From positions 155,489,361 to 155,553,360 of the forward strand of contig NC_133122.1 in the NCBI RefSeq assembly GCF_033568475.1: a stretch of DNA of 64,000 nucleotides, written 5' to 3'. The notes under the pieces are model-generated. The model ran no database searches. It saw only the letters and a list, made by a program, of their open reading frames with translations, and was not told where the DNA came from. The first letter of the stretch is position 1. Each line of letters opens with the position of its first letter. Of the stretch, positions 47,881 to 60,153 are shown piece by piece. The stretch comes from Henckelia pumila. Its lineage: Eukaryota; Streptophyta; Magnoliopsida; Lamiales; Gesneriaceae. The translations under genes were made by a program, and so were the position numbers.

Positions 47881-49373
47881 ATGTCTGCAGGAGAATCTTT
47901 AGAAGAAGAATTTTCCTACGATCTTGAGATTGATAGAACTTTTCACCGACGACGAAGAGAAGCTCGAAGGAGACTAGAAGAGGACGAACATCAAACTAAA
48001 AATCTTGAGGAAGAGATGGCTGCCAATGCAAATCTGAGCCTGAGACAACTTGGCACTCATGATCTAAACCAGCAACCTTTATGCCTTACTTTTCCTACTC
48101 TAGAATCTAATGCTATGTTTGAGTTAAAATCTGAACGATTCACTTATTGCCTTCTTTTCATGGTCTCGTAGGTGAGGATCCTCACAAGCATCTGATGGAA
48201 TTTCACGTAGTATGCACAAGCATGAAACCTCATGGAGTGACGGAGGAACAAATTCAGCTAAGAGCCTTTCCTTTTTCCTTGAAGAATTCTACAAAGGATT
48301 GGTTGTACTATTTACCTCATGGATCCATCACAACTTGGATTGAAATGAAGAGAATTTTTCTGGAGTAATATTTCCCAGCTTCTAGAGCAGCAAATATCAG
48401 AAAGGAAATATACGGCATCAAGCAATATATGGGGGAGTCACTTCATGAATACTGAGAGCGGTTCAAAAAGCTTTGTGTTAGCTGTCCGCAACATCAGATA
48501 AGTGAGAACCTTTTAATTCAATATTTCTATGAAGGTTTGTTGCCTCATGACAGGAGCATGGTAGATGCGGCCAGTGAAGGAGTTTTTGTGGACAAAACTC
48601 CATGGGAGGCAAGGAATTTAATCGAGAATATGGCTGCCAATTCTCAGCAATTTGGCACCAACAGAAGTTATCCTGCACCCAGAAAGAATAATGAGGTAAA
48701 TGTTTCTTCTCTTGAGCAAGAATTAATTGAACTGACGTCTCTTGTGCGTCAAATGGATGTAGAAAATGGACAGACTGCAAAGGCATGTGGAATTTGCGCT
48801 GTAGTGGGACATGCAACTGATATTTTCCCCACACTTCAAGAGGAATTGGTCGAACAAGTGAATGCCACTGGAGGATTTCCTGGGCCACCACAGCAGAAGT
48901 ATGATACGTATTCCAACACATACAATCCAGGTTGGAAGTATCATCCAAATATTAGATACGAAAACCCTCCGGCGAATCAACCTGGACCTCAGGCACAATC
49001 GCATAATCAAGCTTACAGGCCACCGTATTCTCCACAATAGCAGCGTCCTCAAATTCCAGCGCCAGATGCGTTTCTTGAAAATATAGTTAAGGATCTTGCA
49101 ACTAATACTCTGAATTTCCAACAGGAAACCCGAGCAAGTATCCAAAACTTGAATACCCAAATGGGACATCTCGCCACTGCAATCAACAAGCTGGAAACGC
49201 AACATTCCAACATTTTACCATCTCAAACGGTCCCTAACCCAAGGGAGAATGCTAGTGCGATCACTCTCAGGAATGGGAAAGAGTTGAAGGTTAAGGAGAA
49301 GGTAGTTGATGCTTCGTCAAAGAAGGAACAAAATGAAGAGCTGAAGATAGAGGATAAAGAAGCAACTCAGGCA
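47881..49373 (+). pseudogene. Element G gag, broken
   Basis: From ATG 47881: an Arg/Glu-rich start (RRRREARRRLEEDEH), then a frame change near 48140 into the capsid (DPHKHLMEFHVVC, SLKNSTKDWLYYLPHGSI, WIEMKRIFLE), a TAA at 48366 and a TGA at 48454. It resumes as YFPASRAANIRKEI, PHDRSMVDAASEGVFVDKT and a degenerate Cys region (CGICAVVGHATDI), then a Pro/Gln/Tyr-rich part and a coiled-coil-like end (LATAINKLETQ). At least five lesions. Function: particle capsid, lost. Confidence 0.85.
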
Positions 49374-49379
49374 TAAGCG

Positions 49380-52300
49380 CAAAAGGGTAAGTTTCCTCCT
49401 CTTTCTGAGTATAAACTCGTAGCCTTTTTTCCCTTAGCACTTAAAGAATCTAGGAAAGATGAAGGGATTAATGAACTCTACGACATTTTTTGTAGATGTG
49501 AGGTAAACATTCCATTGCTAGATGTTATTAAGCAGGTACCTTGCTATGCAAAGTTTTTGAAGGAATTGTGCACTGCAAAAAGGAAACAGACGTTGAAGGG
49601 ATGTCAGAAGATAGAGTTGGGAGAAAATGTATCTGCTGTGATCCAAAGGAAATTTCCTGCAAAATGCAAGGATCCAGGTATGTTCTCTATCTCATGTATC
49701 ATAGGGAATGTTAGACTGGAAAATGCCATGTTAGATCTAGGAGCATCAATCAATGGCATGTCATATTCTATTTATGCATCCTTGAAGCTTGGTCCTTTGA
49801 AAAAAACTGGAATTATCATAAAATTGGCTGATAGGTCTAATGCATACCCTAGGGGAGTAGTAAAAGATGTGTTAGTGCAAGTAAATAATTTGGTGTTTCC
49901 TGCTGATTTTTACGTACTTGACATGGAAAATGGTGATCACAATAGTCTAATTCTGTTTGGCAGACCATTTTTGAAAACGTCGATGACAAAAATTGATGTT
50001 CACAGTAGCACACTTACTATGAAATTTGATGGTGAGGTCGTTAAATTTAACATCTATGATGCCATGAAATTTCCTAATGGTAACGATTGTGTTTATTTTG
50101 TTGATATTGTGGATTACTTGGCACAAGAGTGTTTTGAGCTTGCAAGAAAAGATGAGCTAGAGGTGGATATTATAGCACCCATTCAAAAAGACAATGAGGA
50201 AGTTTGTTTTAGTGAAGAAGTAAAAGAGATTGTTACAATTATGAACTGTGCCCCTGAGCTACCTCAATCAGGTAATCTTTCATATATCTCTTTACCAATA
50301 CCTAATACTCGACGTCTTCCATCTGTTTTGCAGGCACCAATCATTGAGCTAAAGACGCTGCCCAAACATCTCAAATATATTTTTTCTGGGAGAAGGAAAA
50401 ACATTGTTAGTCATCATCTCTAGCAGCTTGGAGGAAGAACAAGAGGAGCAACTCATAAAGGTTTTGAGGAAGCATAAGACTGTTATAGGATGGACTATTG
50501 CAGACATCAAGGGAATCAGCCCTTCTACATGCATTCATAGGATTCTGATGGAAGAGGGAGCAAGTCCCTTGCATCAGCAGCAAAGGAAATTGAATCCACC
50601 TATGATGGAGGTGGTGAAGGCAGAAATCCTCAAACTCCTTGAAGTTGGAGTGATTTATCCAATTTCTGACAACTAGTGGGTTAGCCCTATCCAAGTGATT
50701 CCCAAGAAAACCGGAATTGCAGTGGTGAAGAACAAGGATGACGAATTGGTTCCCACCCGCATTCAAAACAGGTGGAGGGTTTGTATAGATTATATGAAAT
50801 TGAATGCTGGAACCCGAAAGGACCATTTCCCTTTACCTTTTATTGATCAAATGATTGAAAGATTAGTTGTCATTCTTACTATTGTTTTCTTGATGGATAT
50901 TCTGGATATTTTCAGATTGCAATTGCACCGGAGGACCAGGAGAAGACAACATTCACTTGCCCATTTGGTACCTTTGTTTATCGGTGTAGCCCTTTGGACT
51001 CTACAACGCACCATCCACATTTCAACGGTGTATGGTTAGCATATTATCAGATTTTATTGAGCACATATTAGAAGTCTTCATGGATGATTTTACCGTCTAT
51101 GGTGATACGTTTGAGAAATGCTTTTCTAACCTTGCTCTTGTCCTTAAGCGGTTTGTCTAAACCAATCTGGTCTTAAATTCTAAAAAATTTCATTTTATGG
51201 TTGGGCAAGGTATCGTTTTGGGTCATGTCGTTTATTCTAAGGGAATTGAGTTAGATAAAGCTAAAATTGATATCATTCAATCTTTATCTTATCTCACTTG
51301 TATGCGGAAAATGCGTTCTTTTCTTGGCCATGCAGGCTTTTATAGGAGATATATTAAGGACTTCGCAAAGATCGCATCTCCCATGTGCAAGCTGTTTCAG
51401 AAAGATGTCACTTTTGAGTTTGATGAGTCATGCAAAACTTCGTTTGACAAACTTAAGGAATCATTGACTTCTGCACCCATCATCCAACCACCTGACTTGA
51501 GCAAACCGTTTGAAATCATGTGTGATGCCAGCGACTATGCGGTAGGAGCAATATTAGTACAAAGAGTTGGGAAAGCATCGCATGCCATCTACTACGCCTC
51601 GCGAATCTTAAATGATGTCCAATGGAATTATTCCACCACTGAGAAGGAGATTTTAGTCGTAGTTTTTGCTTTAGAAAAATTCCGATCTTATCTACTTGGT
51701 GCTAAAGTTATTGTTTATTGTGATCATGCAGCTCTTCGGTTTCTAATGGCGAAGAAAGAGGCCAAGCCAAGGTTAATAAGATGGATATTTCTCTTGAGCG
51801 AATTTGATGTAGCGATCAAGGATAAAAGAGGAACATAGAATAGAGTGGCTGATCACTTGAGCCGTCTAATTCACATTGATGAGGAACTATGCCTGCAAGA
51901 ATAATTTCCTAACGAGCAACTATTTTTTGCAAGCACAGTATTACCCTGGTATGCGCATATCGTAAATTATTTAGTTACTAATGGGTTTTCCTCAAATTTT
52001 TCCAAGGCACAAAAAGATAAAATTAAAATTGATGTAAGTACTACGTGTGGGATGACCCTTACCTGTGGAAACATTGCGCTGACCAAGTTATAAGAAGATG
52101 TATATCTGAAGGCGAGGTGATTCATATCCTCACGTTTTGTCATTCGTACGCTTGTGGCGGTCACTTTGGTGCTAAAAGAACAACAAGAAAGGTATTGGAC
52201 TGTGGATTTTTCTGGTCATCCCTATTTCGAGACACTTACTTCTTTTGTAAGTCGTGCGCCCAATGTCAAAATACATGTAATATATCCCAGCATAAGGAGA

Positions 52301-53250
52301 TGCCTCAACACCCCATTCTCGTTTGCGAAATTTTCGATGTGTGGGGCATCGACTTCATGGGACCTTTTCCTAGTTCCTTTGGATTTATTTACATATTATT
52401 TGCTGTGAACTATGTTTCGAAATGTGTGAAAGCTAAAGCCACCTGTACTGACGATTCAAAAGTGGTTGCATATTTCATCAAGCATAATATTTTCTCTAGG
52501 TTCAGGATTCCACAAGCAATCATAAGTGATAGGGGAACACATTTTTGCAACCGGAATGTAGCTGGTTTATTGAAAAAGTATCATGTCACTCACAAGATCT
52601 CTACTGCATATCATCCGCAATCCAATGGCCAAGCTGAAGTTTCAAATATAGAAATCAAGTCGATCTTAGAGAAAACAGTGAATCCGACGAGGAAAGACTG
52701 GAGCTTGAGATTGGATGATGCTCTGTGGGCCTACAGAACTGCGTACAAGACACCGATTGGCATGTCATCATACCGATTGATTTTTGGGAAACCATGCCAT
52801 CTGCCAGTGGAATTGGAACACAGAGCTTATTGGGCTATCAAGAACTTTAATATGCAGATGGATGAGATTGGAGAGCATAGAAAGCTACAATTGCAGGAGT
52901 TGGAAGAAATACGCAATGAAGCGTATGCCAGTTCAAAGATTTACAAGGAGAATACAAAGGCATTCCATGATAAGATGATCTCTAGAAGGGAATTCAAATT
53001 TGGTCAAAAAGTTCTCCTCTATCATTCTCGACTTTGGTTATTCTCAGGTAAGTTGCGTTCTCGATGGATTGGTCCTTTTTTTTGTTACTAATGTTTTTCA
53101 TCATGGTGCAGTTGAAATTCAGAGCTTGGAGACCTCTAAGATATTCAAGGTGAATGGACAAAGATTGAAACACTATTTTGAAGGAGTCCAAAAGAACGAA
53201 GGGGAGGACGCCTATGACCTAAAACTCAAGGATCCAAAAGATGTTGCGTA
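49380..53250 (+). pseudogene. Element G pol (protease, RT, RNase H, integrase), broken
   Basis: Protease frame 49515-50423: LDLGASINGMSYSIY, where D-[ST]-G is expected, and LILFGRPFLKT. RT: SPLHQQQRKLNPPM, a TAG at about 50675, WRVCIDYMKLN (50776 on), frameshifts near 50870-51060, then the catalytic word VFMDDFTVYG near 51080. RNase H frame 51197-51838: [22 protein letters not shown]. Integrase 52045-53091: H-H-C-C finger (HSYACGGHF ... CKSCAQCQ) and acidic residues in [23 protein letters not shown] and NGQAEVSN. The C-terminal part (53000-53250) is in another frame. The lineage matches Athila; no functional product is expected. Confidence 0.88.
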
Positions 53251-53432
53251 AACAGACGCATACAGTCGAGCTATAGACTGTCAATTTATCGCTTACTGAG
53301 AGGCAACCCAGTGTTTTTTCCCTTCCTTAGTTTTTCAGTTTTATTTTCGTTCATTTTAGTGAGTTTTCTTTTAGTCTGGTTAATTTTGCTTAATTTTAAA
53401 ATTTTTGAATTTTTTTCAAAAATAAAAGTCCT

Positions 53433-53622
53433 GCTCGATCAGTTAATTTCTACCGATAGAGCGGACATTGCTCTGAAATCAGGATTTTGGACTAGTTTTT
53501 AGTCTCGCTCGATCGGTTACTTTCTACCGATCGAGAGAAAAATTCTCTAGAATTTTTTTTGTGTGTGTGGTGTCTTTAGTCTCGCTCGAGCGGTAATTTA
53601 TTACCGATCGAGCGAGATCTTT
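53433..53622 (+). repeat. Palindrome cluster inside element G, between integrase and ORF2
   Basis: Three further paired units of the LTR type: gctcgatcag ... ccgatagagcgg, gctcgatcgg ... ccgatcgagag and gctcgagcgg ... ccgatcgagcgag. The spacers are the same T-rich length ending tacc. So the module occurs outside the LTR too, just ahead of the env-like ORF. Confidence 0.85.
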
Positions 53623-53640
53623 CTGAAGCCGATTTAAATT

Positions 53641-55186
53641 GTGCACCCTTCTCTTCTCTCTAACTTCTTTCTTTCCCTTCTCGTTAAATCCCTAAATCTT
53701 CAAACCCCTTCACCATACTTTTCTCATCACTTTCCCTCTTCTGATCGCAGGAACACGCCAACCTCTCCACCATACCTGCGCACCCAACACGCCTCTCAGC
53801 GCCCTACTCTTGCTCCAAGCTCGGCTGCTCCCCTGTTGAAGAATTTTCTCAGTCGGCCCCTGTTCTTGAATCCACACCACCAGCCATATTCTCCGACCGC
53901 CCTCTGTTCATCGCTGTTCCTGCCTCTCTGTGAAAGTTTCCTAGCCATCACACGTCTTCCCAAGTTATCAACAAACTTTAAAAAGGCCCCTCTCGGTTGC
54001 TCGGTTTATTTTTGTTCGGCACTCTTTTCTTCGTTTCCGTCATTATATACTTAGTGTCTATGGGACGAAAATGAGTTCGTCTCATCGGCGAGTCTTCCTT
54101 TAACGAGCCGCGGCACCCGTTTTTTGAACGGGTCTAGCCGGTAAATTTGTCAATCAAGCGGCACGTGACAGGTACAATCACGCCAAGATACACCGCTCTC
54201 CTATTCCGGAACGTGGTATTGAACTTAATCTTAATGAGAGTGGTGTTGTTCTCGATATTGACGACCGTGATTGGGTTAAATTTTGCAAACAACCGTCTGT
54301 GGCCATTGTACCCCTAGTGCGAGAGTTTTACGCAAATGCGGCGGAGCGGGATGATAGCAAGGCATTTGTTCGAGGCAAGTTAGTTCCTTTTAATGAAAAT
54401 GCCATCAACGCATTACTTGAGATTCCAAATGTAGATGACTGTCTTTATCAAAGCCTTAAAGCCGAACCCGATTTTCACGAGGTAATAGCACAATTGTGAT
54501 ATGATGGTGCTTCTTGGCATGATCTGGTTGAATTCCAATTTTTCTCGGAACACTATTTGCGAGTGGAACCCGCCACCTGGTATGTCTTTTTGACAAAGAG
54601 ATTGATGCCGATACTACATACCAGTGATGTCAGTACTGATCGTGCATTGCTTCTGTACACCATTGATATGGATTGGGACATTAATGTGGGCCGCGTCATC
54701 CGTAGCGAGATTCGGAGATCAATCTACTCTACATTGTTGGGACTTTTATTTCCAACGATTATCTCTGAACTATGTGTACAAGTCGGGGTGCCAATACGAG
54801 GCGATGAAGAATGGCTCCAACCAATGCGTTCGGTGGATAAATCCGTTGTTGCGGCTAAAAAAGCATACCGGGCCAAGCATTTTCCGCCAGGTGGTCGAGC
54901 TTCATCTAGCAATGCTCCCCCTCGGACCACTCATCCTTCTCGTCGCTTCACTACTGACTCTGTCCGCGAATTTACTGCCTTTGCCCATCACCAGAATGAG
55001 TTCATGGCTGCCACGATCGCCAATATTCAGGCCATGGACGCTATTATTCGAGGCATGTCTATGCACCTTGGTCTTGATTCCGCCACTTTGCCGCCTGTTG
55101 TGCCATTCCCGCCTCCTCTCCAGTTCCAAAATGCCAATCATGTCATTCCACCTGAGGTCGAAGAGGACGACAACACCGACACTTAA
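53641..55186 (+). pseudogene. Athila ORF2 (env-position) with plant transposon protein domain
   Basis: The part up to about 54140 is a Ser/Pro-rich frame of uncertain value (53641-54054). From about 54150 one frame, with a TGA at 54497-54499 probably from TGG, carries the 'putative plant transposon protein' domain found in Athila env-like ORFs: VPLVREFYANAAERD, VRGKLVPFNENAIN, FFSEHYLRVEPATWYVFL and FPTIISELCVQVGVP. It ends with an acidic Asp/Glu tail at 55184. I see no clear signal peptide or membrane segment, so calling it an envelope protein is not supported. Its role in this lineage is unknown. Confidence 0.75.
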
Positions 55187-56360
55187 GCCAGGGGAGTTCT
55201 GTTTTGCATTTGCATCTCATTGTCATTTTTTTATTTGTGTTGTTGTGTTTGTGTTTCTGAAGCATTGAGAGCAATTCTTTAGATAAGTGTGGGTGGGTAC
55301 ATTCATTTTTTGGCATTTTGTTTTGCATTCGTATTGTTGAATTATATGCATATAGTTCGTTTGCATATCAATTGTTAATTTGTTTAGTGCTTGTTTGGTG
55401 TTGCATAAGTAGGATGAAGATTGTTAGTCTATGATGATGAATTTGAAAAAAATGAATTTTTTATGAAAATTTTTTGCTCTTGATTGGACATGAGAAACAC
55501 CATAGGTTGATTAGTGAATATTTTAAGCACACATGTTTAACCAATGAATTGTAGCGATATATTAGATGATGTTGATGTCTGTTGGACCATTGCACGAAAA
55601 TAGATGTCTGTAGAACTTGATAGTTTCTTGAATCTTGATGATCTTTTTGATATGGCATATACGATCTTGGGCGCAACTGTTAAAATATTTTGTTTATGAA
55701 ATTTTTGTGAAAATGCATGTAACTCCATCCGGGTTATGAGCAAGATATTGATATCTTAATCATCTTGTTCTTGACAAAGTATGCGGAATGCATGGGGTTA
55801 AACTTTTGAAAAATTTTCAAATCACAATTCCATCTGGGCTTGAAAGTGCTTGAAATTCTAATCACTATTACATAGCTAAGTTTGCGGACCTAATGGGATT
55901 GTAGTTTCATCCGGGCTATAGACGAGGGGATTGAAGTTCGAATCCTATCTTAGTTATAGCTAAGTTTGCGGGTAATTATTGGAACTTTAAAAATGTCGGG
56001 TGCAAAATCCGATGGTACGTAATTATATCTCAAGAGCGTTGTGTTATGTTAAAGGATTGTTGGGAGGAGGGCTCTAGATGGTGATACTTACACTGAGGTG
56101 TCATAGGCCCGCAAACAGTCTTAAAACTATGTCTTTTGAAGTTTCATGTAGCTGGGATAACATGACACACACACACGTTCACACTCGACTGGGGGTGTGT
56201 CATGGAAACTCGAGAGTATTCGTAAGCTTGTTTTTGTATGTGGAACTTCTTTGAGGCTATGATATTCATGATTCATCCTTGCTTATGTTTTTGTTTTGTT
56301 TACATGTTGTCTTTTGCATGACTTGATCGAGGGCGAGCAAGGTTTAAGTGTGGGGGAATT
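55187..56360 (+). other. 3' noncoding region and polypurine tract of element G
   Basis: No gene. Diverged repeats built on 'ccatccggg(c/t)tatgagc', 'aagt(a/t)tgcgga' and 'ttgaa.ttc.aatc' occur at about 55725, 55830, 55910 and 55960. It ends taagtgtgggggaattt (56344-56360), the Athila-type polypurine tract. Confidence 0.7.
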
Positions 56361-57737
56361 TGATAGTTGTGTTTTTTGTTGCATATTTTAATATCATTTT
56401 ATTGTTGTTTTTGCATGCATTCATTTGTTTTAATTAATTTTTTGTTTGTATTTTATGCATCATCTCTACATTACATGCTCCCGGGTTTATTGTATAGGAA
56501 ATAGCATTTTGCTGAAAAATTGAATCAGAATGAAGCTCGCTCGATCTGTGGTTTTCTACCGATCGAGCGAGGTAGAGATTGAACAAGTAAGTTCGATACA
56601 GAGCATGTCCCGCTCGATCCGCAGCATTCTACCGATCGAGCGTGCGGAAGAGAAAAGACGAAGATTTGGATCAGAATTATGTGCGCTCGATCGGTTATTT
56701 TCTACCGATCGAGCGCGATGCAGATTTCGGGAAAAATCTTTTAAACAAGGAAATTTTCTTTTGAAGGACTCTAGTCTTATATTATGTTTTTACTCCGAAT
56801 TTTGTCTATTTTGTAATCAGACTTGGACGCATAGAAGCAGAAGAACGCTTGGTGGTTAGGTTTTCTTCTAAATTTTCTTAGATTTCTTCTTTTCTTCTGA
56901 ATTTTCTTTAGAATTTCATGAATATTTGTGGCTAAGTTCTAATACTTGGTTGAGAAAGACAAACCCTTGAATTTATTTGTTTGTGAGATTTAAATTTTCA
57001 GTGTTTGATTTTTATTTGGATATCAAAAGTTGTTTGAGATTTATTTTATGCTTGTATGTGATATTATTAGATTGATCACCCTGTGATTTTATTATACAAT
57101 CTATTGCTTAATTAGATATCAAATCCGTAATTGTTTGATACCTTTACTTCGCGATGCAAATACGGTTAATATTTTCCGCTTGTGAATTTATTAATTCGTA
57201 GGAACATCTCTTGACTAGATTAAATTCATCCGCTTGTGTATGTGTTGTCTAGATTCATCAGTTTTACTAGTTTGAATGCTACCTTAAATTTAAATCTAGA
57301 TCTCTTGTATCTTGGTTGATTTATTAGTAAGGGTTAATTTAGAATGTTTGTGTCTAATTAACTAAAAATTAAGGTGAGATAGAAATTTAGTTTTCAATGA
57401 TGAATATTCAATGAGAATTAATTTTTTTTAGAGAATCGATGATCAAGTGAATAACTTCAAGGGTGTAGTCGACCGATACCAAGGCATGTTTTAATTGATT
57501 TAGTCGTTATAATTTTTATTCTCGCATGCTAGTGGTAAAATTTCATTTTAAATTCCTTTAATTAATTAATAGTAGTTAATTCCAAATCAAAAACCCCTTT
57601 TTATTTATTTTTAATATGTTTAAGAATACAATTAAATTTCACTTTTCTCGTGGAAACGATCTCTACTCTCGCTACTACACTTTATTTATCCGAATTGAGT
57701 TGGGTTAATTTAGGCACGATATGACTAAGTGTTACCA
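56361..57737 (+). repeat. 3' LTR of element G
   Basis: 1377 bp, tgatagttgtg ... gtgttacca. It aligns end to end with the left LTR with scattered base changes. A palindrome cluster of three paired units lies at 56534-56719. Confidence 0.9.
56534..56719 (+). repeat. Palindrome cluster in 3' LTR of element G
   Basis: Three units as in the left LTR but better preserved: gctcgctcgatc ... ccgatcgagcgagg, cgctcgatcc ... ccgatcgagcgtg, gcgctcgatcgg ... ccgatcgagcgcg. The last is followed by atgcagatttcggg. Confidence 0.88.
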
Positions 57738-60153
57738 TGCATTTAATTAATCATGTTTTGCGTGCATATATTGGGAAATTTGTGGTTGTATACTTTCATG
57801 ATATTTTGGTGTACAGCAAGGATTTACATGATCATGTGGAACACTCGAGAGTTGTACTAATTACTTTGAAAGCTGAACATTTATATGCTAATCTGAAAAA
57901 GTATGTATTTTGTACAAAAGAACTCGTGTTTCTTGGTTTTGTTGTGAGTGCACAAGGGGTAAGAGTGGATGAAGAAAATGTGAGTGCTATTCGAGATTGG
58001 TCGACGCCTACGTCGATTGGTCAAGTTCGAAGTTTTCACGGGCTTGCAGGATTCTACAGGAGGTTTGTAAAAGATTTTAGCACGTTGGCAGCACCTATGA
58101 CAGCAGTGATTAAGAAAAACGTTTCGTTTCATTGGAGAGATAAACATGAGAAGTCTTTCAATATTATTAAGAAAAAGTTCATTAATGTTCTTTTACTAGT
58201 TTTGCCTGATTTTTATAACACGTTTGAAATTGAATGTGATGCTTCAGGTGTAGGGATCGGAGGAGTATTGATGCAAGGAGGGAAGCCAGTGGCATATTTC
58301 AGTGAGAATTTGAATGGAGCGGCGCTAAATTAACCTACATATGATAAGGAGTTTTATGTCCTAGTGAGAGTGTTGGAGACGTGGCAGCATTATTTAAGGC
58401 CAAAGAAGTTCGTGATTCATACGGATCATGAATCTTTAAAGCATCTCAAGGGACAGCAAAAGTTAAATAAGAGACATGCAAAGTGGGTGGCATTTGTGGA
58501 AACTTTTCCTTATGTCATCAAGTATAAGCAAGGTAAGGAAAATGTAGTAGCGGATGCGTTGTCACAAAGGTACGTACTCTTAACTATTTTAGATGATAAG
58601 TTTTTGGGTTTGAGCATGTGAAGGAGTTGTATGCTAATGATGGTGAATTTGGTGAAATATTTAAATCATGTATGCATAGTCTTCAAGGAAAATTTTATTT
58701 GCATGATGGTTACTTGTTTAAGGAAAATAGATTGTGCATTCCTAAAACTTCAATTAGGGAGTTTCTTGTTAGAAATCGCATGGTGGTGGTTTAATGGGAC
58801 ATTTTAGTGTGGCTAAAACATATCAAGTTTTGTATGAGCATTTTTATTGTCCACAAATGAAGCATGATGTAGAGAGAATTTGTGAGCGGTATGAGACACG
58901 TAAGAGGGCAAAGTCTAGATCACAACCGCATGGTTTGTATACTCCACTTTCAGTACCTAGTGAACCTTGGGTAGATATTTCTATGGATTTTTTTCTTGGG
59001 TTACCGAGGTCTAAGAAGGGGAGTGATTCTATTTATGTTGTGGTTGATAGGTTTTCTAAAATGGCACATTTTATTGTTTGTCAAAAATCAGATGATGCTT
59101 CGCATGTTGCAAATTTGTTCTTTAATAAAATTTTTAGATTGCATGGCATGCCTAGGAGTATTGTTTCTGATATGGATACTCGATTTTTAAGTTACTTTTG
59201 GAAAAATTTGTGGTGTAAACTTGGAACTAAGTTGTAATTTTCTACTAGTTGTCATCCTCAAACTGATGGACAAACTGAAGTAGTGAATAGAACTTTAGGA
59301 ACTTCGTTGGGCTCTATCATTAAAAAGAACTTGAAAAATTGAGAAGATTGTTTGCCATTCATTGAGTGTTCTTATAATCAAAGTGTTCATTCTACTACGA
59401 GTTATTCGCCGTTTGAAATTTTTTATGGCTTTAACCCATTGACTCCATTAGATTTGATGTTTTTACCTATGAGTGAAAGGGTTAACATGGATGGTAAGAA
59501 GAAAGCAGAATTTGTTAAGAGCTTGCATGAGAAGGTGCGTGAGAACATCGAGAAAAAGAATTTGCAGTACACTAAGCAAGCGAACAAAGGGAGAAAGAAG
59601 GTCGTATTTGGGCCCGGTGATTGGGTATGGTTGTATTTGCAAAAAGAGCATTTTTCGGAGAAAATACGTTCGAAGTTGTTGCCTAGAGGGGATGGTCCAT
59701 TTCAAGTCCTTGAGCAAATCAACGACAATGCTTACAAACTAGATCTGTCAGGTGAGTATAATGTGAGTACTACTTTTAATGTTGCTGATCTTTCTTTATT
59801 CGATGTAGGTGATGGGAGAGATTTGAGGACAAATACTTTTCAAGAAGGGGAGGATGATGCGATCGTGGACAGCTCGCATGCAGATCGTGTTGCGGAGAAT
59901 GTTCGAGATCCATTGGAGCTTCCAGAAGGGCCGATTACAAGGCGTCGAGCTAAACAGTTCAAGGAAGCTCTTCAAAATATGATGCTAAATTATCAAGGTG
60001 GCGCTAGAATTATTGGAGATCATTTTGGAGGATGTTTTATTGTTCTTGAAGTGCAAAAATACCTTGAGAAAGAAGATGTCCGAAGTGCAAGACAGAACCT
60101 TTCTTACTCGAGCGCGAGTTCTTACCACTCGAGCGCGCCCTGTGTTAGCTGAA
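57738..60153 (+). pseudogene. Element E RT end, RNase H and integrase, broken
   Basis: Continues the RT after element G ([18 protein letters not shown]). The catalytic YFDD reads YFHD near 57796, so one metal-binding Asp is lost. RNase [14 protein letters not shown], a TAA at 58331-58333, then [15 protein letters not shown] frame change near 58615-58790 precedes integrase: the zinc-binding segment ([12 protein letters not shown]) has lost its second Cys pair, catalytic residues lie in [12 protein letters not shown] and [13 protein letters not shown], and SDMDTRF replaces SDRDTRF. There are stops at 59235 and 59341. The C-terminal part is open to 60153 and runs into the 3' LTR. Confidence 0.88.

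Larger units (their letters stand above)
46400..57737 (+). mobile_element. Element G: Athila-type Ty3 retrotransposon
   Basis: 11.3 kb with LTRs 46400-47772 and 56361-57737. Flanks tgcgt (46395-46399) / tgcat (57738-57742) differ in one base. The primer site tggctccgttgccggggac (47778) matches the tRNA-Asp type used by Athila/Tat elements up to one or two bases. Interior: gag, protease, RT, RNase H, integrase, then a separate ORF with the plant transposon domain in the env position, and a long 3' noncoding region before ttaagtgtgggggaattt. This order is diagnostic of Athila. All frames are broken. Confidence 0.92.

Noticed and set aside
53641..54054. Ser/Pro-rich 137-codon frame as a separate gene
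   Set aside because: Low-complexity pyrimidine-rich sequence upstream of Athila ORF2; no start context or domain supports it.
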